A stretch of 9,759 nucleotides of DNA from positions 1 through 9,759 of the forward strand of contig JAMPXR010000060.1 in the NCBI GenBank assembly GCA_023701085.1, read 5' to 3'. Both the position numbers and the translations under genes were made by a program. Origin of the DNA: Ramlibacter sp. (GTDB lineage: Bacteria; Pseudomonadota; Gammaproteobacteria; Burkholderiales; Burkholderiaceae_C). The notes beneath the pieces were generated by a model. The model saw only the letters and a list, made by a program, of their open reading frames with translations, had not been told where the DNA came from and ran no database searches. Shown here piece by piece: positions 7,917 to 9,759 of the stretch; within the stretch, counting starts at the first letter, position 1; each line of letters begins with the position of its first letter.

Positions 7917-7920
7917 AAGG
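7917..7920 (+). promoter_or_regulatory. Ribosome binding site deciding the LivH-type start
   Basis: AAGG stands seven bases before ATG 7928. It rules against an upstream in-frame GTG at 7877, which would lie ahead of the hairpin and add 17 non-hydrophobic residues unlike the family. Confidence 0.6.
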
Positions 7921-7927
7921 CCAATCC

Positions 7928-8785
7928 ATGACAGTCCTGTTCGACGGCATCGCCTCGGGCGTGCTGCTGTTCCTCATCAGCGTCGGCCTCTCGGTCACGC
8001 TGGGGCTGATGAACTTCGTGAACCTCGCGCATGGCGCGTTCGCGATGCTCGGCGGCTATGTGGTCGTCGTCCTGCTGAACCGGCACGGCGTGCCGTTCCT
8101 GGCGGCCCTTCCGGTCGTGGTGGCGGTCACGGCGCTGGCCGGCGTGGTGCTGGAGCGCACGCTTTATCGGCGGCTGTACCGGTCCTCGCACCTGGACCAG
8201 GTGCTGTTTTCCATCGGCCTGGTGTTCGTGTCGATCTCGACCGCCCATTATTTCTTCGGCGCGCAGCAGCAGCCGCTGCAACTGCCGCCGATGCTGTCGG
8301 GGCAGTTCCGCCTGCCCGGCGTCGACCTCGGTGTGTACCGCCTGTTCCTCATCGCCGTCGGCCTGGTGCTGGCCGTGGGCCTGCAGTGGCTGGTGGTGAA
8401 AACCAGGTTCGGCGCCAAGCTGCGTGCCGCGGTGGACAACCCGCGCGCCGCGCGCGGCGTGGGCATCGACGTTGACCGGGTGTTCGTCATCACCTTCGCG
8501 CTCGGTTCGGCGCTGGCGGGCCTGGGCGGGGCGCTGGGCATCGAGATGCTGGGCATGGACCCGGAATTCCCGGTCAAGTACATCGCCTATTTCCTGATCG
8601 TGGTGGCGGTCGGCGGCATCGGCAACATCAACGGCTCGCTGTACGCATCGCTGATCCTGGGGATCTGCGACGTCGCGGGCAAGTACTACGTGCCGCAGGT
8701 GGGCGGCTTCGTGATCTACGCCGTCATGGTGGTCACGCTGGTGTTCCGGCCGCAGGGCCTGTTCGGGCGCTCGGTGGTGAGATAG
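7928..8785 (+). CDS. livH: HAAT-family ABC transporter permease, LivH type
   Basis: This 285-residue inner-membrane permease has the normal length and about eight hydrophobic segments. The diagnostic N-terminal block GLMNFVNLAHGAFAMLGGY is at 26-44. The cytoplasmic coupling loop AAVDNPRAARGVGID is at 167-181, the place where LivH proteins contact the ATPase. GGIGNINGSLYASLILG at 229-245 and the closing FRPQGLFG at 273-280 also fit LivH. It forms half of the channel through which the solute from the upstream binding protein enters. The gene starts 60 bases after that gene, behind a hairpin, and ends nine bases before the LivM-type gene. The symbol denotes the family; transport of branched-chain amino acids is not implied. 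Confidence 0.9.
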   Translation: MTVLFDGIASGVLLFLISVGLSVTLGLMNFVNLAHGAFAMLGGYVVVVLLNRHGVPFLAALPVVVAVTALAGVVLERTLYRRLYRSSHLDQVLFSIGLVFVSISTAHYFFGAQQQPLQLPPMLSGQFRLPGVDLGVYRLFLIAVGLVLAVGLQWLVVKTRFGAKLRAAVDNPRAARGVGIDVDRVFVITFALGSALAGLGGALGIEMLGMDPEFPVKYIAYFLIVVAVGGIGNINGSLYASLILGICDVAGKYYVPQVGGFVIYAVMVVTLVFRPQGLFGRSVVR

Positions 8786-8787
8786 GG
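8784..8787 (+). promoter_or_regulatory. Ribosome binding site overlapping the LivH stop codon
   Basis: AGGG begins within the TAG stop of the LivH-type gene and lies seven bases before ATG 8795. Ribosomes finishing the first permease can therefore start the second directly, which suits equal production of the two channel halves. Confidence 0.55.
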
Positions 8788-8794
8788 CAGCACG

Positions 8795-9759
8795 ATGACG
8801 ACTCTTTCCCTGGACCGCACGCAGCCCAAGGCATCGCGCACGGCGTGGTGGCGCGAGCGGGCGCCGGAGATCGCCTTCTGGTGCATCCCCGTGGCCGCGT
8901 ACTTCCTGTTCCCCGGCGACCTCGCGCTGCTGTCGCAGATCGCGATCACCGCGCTGTTCGTGCTGTCGCTGGACCTGATCCTCGGCTACGCGGGCATCGT
9001 CTCGCTCGGCCATGCCGCGTTCTTCGGCGTCGGCGCCTATGCCGCCGGGCTGCTGGCCAAGTACGGTTGGGGCGACCCGCTGCTCGGCCTGGCCGCGGCC
9101 GGGCTGGTGGCGGCGGCGCTGGGCTTCGTCTCGAGCTTCCTCGTGCTGCGCGGCGCCGATCTCACGCGGCTGATGGTCACGCTCGGGGTGGCGTTCATGC
9201 TGTATGAGCTCGCCAACAAGCTCACCAGCATCACCGGCGGGCTCGACGGGCTGCAAGGCATCGTCGTGACGCCGCTGTTCGGCGTGTTCGCCTTCGACAT
9301 GTTCGGCAAGACGGCGTACATCTACAGCGTCGCGGTGCTGTTCCTGCTGTTCTGGGTGGCGCGGCACCTCGTGCGCTCCCCGTTCGGCCTGTCGCTGCGG
9401 GGCATCCGCCAGAACGTGTACCGCATGCCGGCATTGGGCACGCCGGTCCATGCCCGCCTGGTGGCGGCGTACACGGTGGGCGCCGCGTATGCCGGCATCG
9501 CCGGGGGGCTGCTGACGCAGACCACCCAGTTCGTGTCGATCGACGTGCTCAGCTTCTCGCGTTCGGCCGGCCTGCTGCTGATCCTGGTGCTGGGCGGCGC
9601 CGGCTGCCTTTATGGCGCCATGCTGGGCGCCATCGTCTTCATGACCGTGCAGCACCTGCTGTCGGGCCTGAACCCGACCTACTGGCAGTTCTGGCTCGGG
9701 CTGCTGCTGATCTTCGTCGTGCTGTTCGCGCGCGACGGCATCATCGGCGCCCTGCGCGC
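8795..9759 (+). CDS. livM: HAAT-family ABC transporter permease, LivM type (3' partial)
   Basis: The frame runs from ATG 8795 through the right edge, giving 321 complete codons. After a basic, soluble N-terminus (to about residue 22) come multiple membrane segments. The LivM hallmark GYAGIVSLGHAAFFGVGAY is at 64-82. SLRGIRQNVYRMPALG at 200-215 occupies the ATPase-coupling loop, and LGGAGCLYGAMLGA at 266-279 matches the late conserved glycine block. The visible C-terminus (FARDGIIGALR) resembles the family end, so probably only a short tail is missing. It pairs with the LivH-type permease to form the channel. ATPase genes of LivG and LivF type are expected downstream but cannot be seen here. 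Confidence 0.9.
   Translation, partial: MTTLSLDRTQPKASRTAWWRERAPEIAFWCIPVAAYFLFPGDLALLSQIAITALFVLSLDLILGYAGIVSLGHAAFFGVGAYAAGLLAKYGWGDPLLGLAAAGLVAAALGFVSSFLVLRGADLTRLMVTLGVAFMLYELANKLTSITGGLDGLQGIVVTPLFGVFAFDMFGKTAYIYSVAVLFLLFWVARHLVRSPFGLSLRGIRQNVYRMPALGTPVHARLVAAYTVGAAYAGIAGGLLTQTTQFVSIDVLSFSRSAGLLLILVLGGAGCLYGAMLGAIVFMTVQHLLSGLNPTYWQFWLGLLLIFVVLFARDGIIGALR

Noticed and set aside
7877..7927. Upstream GTG start for the LivH-type gene
   Set aside because: The extension is not family-like, contains the intergenic hairpin, and AAGG at 7917-7920 fits ATG 7928.
6182..9655. A 1157-codon open frame on the minus strand
   Set aside because: It is antisense to the whole transporter block, rich in His, Arg, Gln and Asp, and without domain features. 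The + strand genes beneath it have clear family motifs.

Overview
The window is very GC-rich (roughly 70% by eye). All nine recognisable genes lie on the + strand with short gaps or 4-base overlaps. Gene content and protein style suggest a betaproteobacterium of the Burkholderiales (Bordetella/Achromobacter/Pigmentiphaga-like). That placement is inferred, because no rRNA or other marker gene is present.

Positions 1-4956 hold a CoA-dependent catabolic block. It starts with an acyl-CoA synthetase of the benzoate-CoA ligase type, fused at its N-terminus to a rubrerythrin-like diiron domain and cut by the left edge. An enoyl-CoA hydratase (BadK-like), a short-chain dehydrogenase closely resembling BadH (2-hydroxycyclohexanecarboxyl-CoA dehydrogenase) and an acyl-CoA dehydrogenase (AliB-like role) follow. 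Together they fit activation of an alicyclic or aromatic carboxylic acid, ring desaturation, hydration and oxidation to a 2-keto acyl-CoA. The ring-opening hydrolase (BadI type) expected next is not in the window. Substrate assignment is inference.

Positions 4973-6486 hold a translationally coupled pair: a small DUF2249 protein and a protein with about twelve membrane segments, resembling the NnrS/heme-copper-oxidase-subunit-I fold. This membrane protein carries the motif LGx4[LI][LV]P three times at near-equal spacing. DUF2249 and NnrS-type proteins are usually met near nitric-oxide, hemerythrin or denitrification genes. With the rubrerythrin domain at the other end of the block, this hints at low-oxygen or nitrate-linked metabolism, or at protection of oxygen-sensitive steps.

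Positions 6698-9759 hold the start of a branched-chain-amino-acid-type (HAAT) ABC importer: a periplasmic binding protein, a LivH-type permease and a LivM-type permease cut by the right edge. The ATPases (LivG/LivF types) probably follow outside. Next to the ligase and beta-oxidation-like genes, the likely cargo is the organic acid the operon degrades rather than an amino acid.

Non-coding stretches are few. A 163-base, hairpin-dense gap (3591-3753) separates the dehydrogenases. A 211-base gap (6487-6697) precedes the transporter and is the most likely place for a second promoter. A strong hairpin sits between the binding-protein and first permease genes. I see no regulator, tRNA, rRNA, insertion sequence or CRISPR array.
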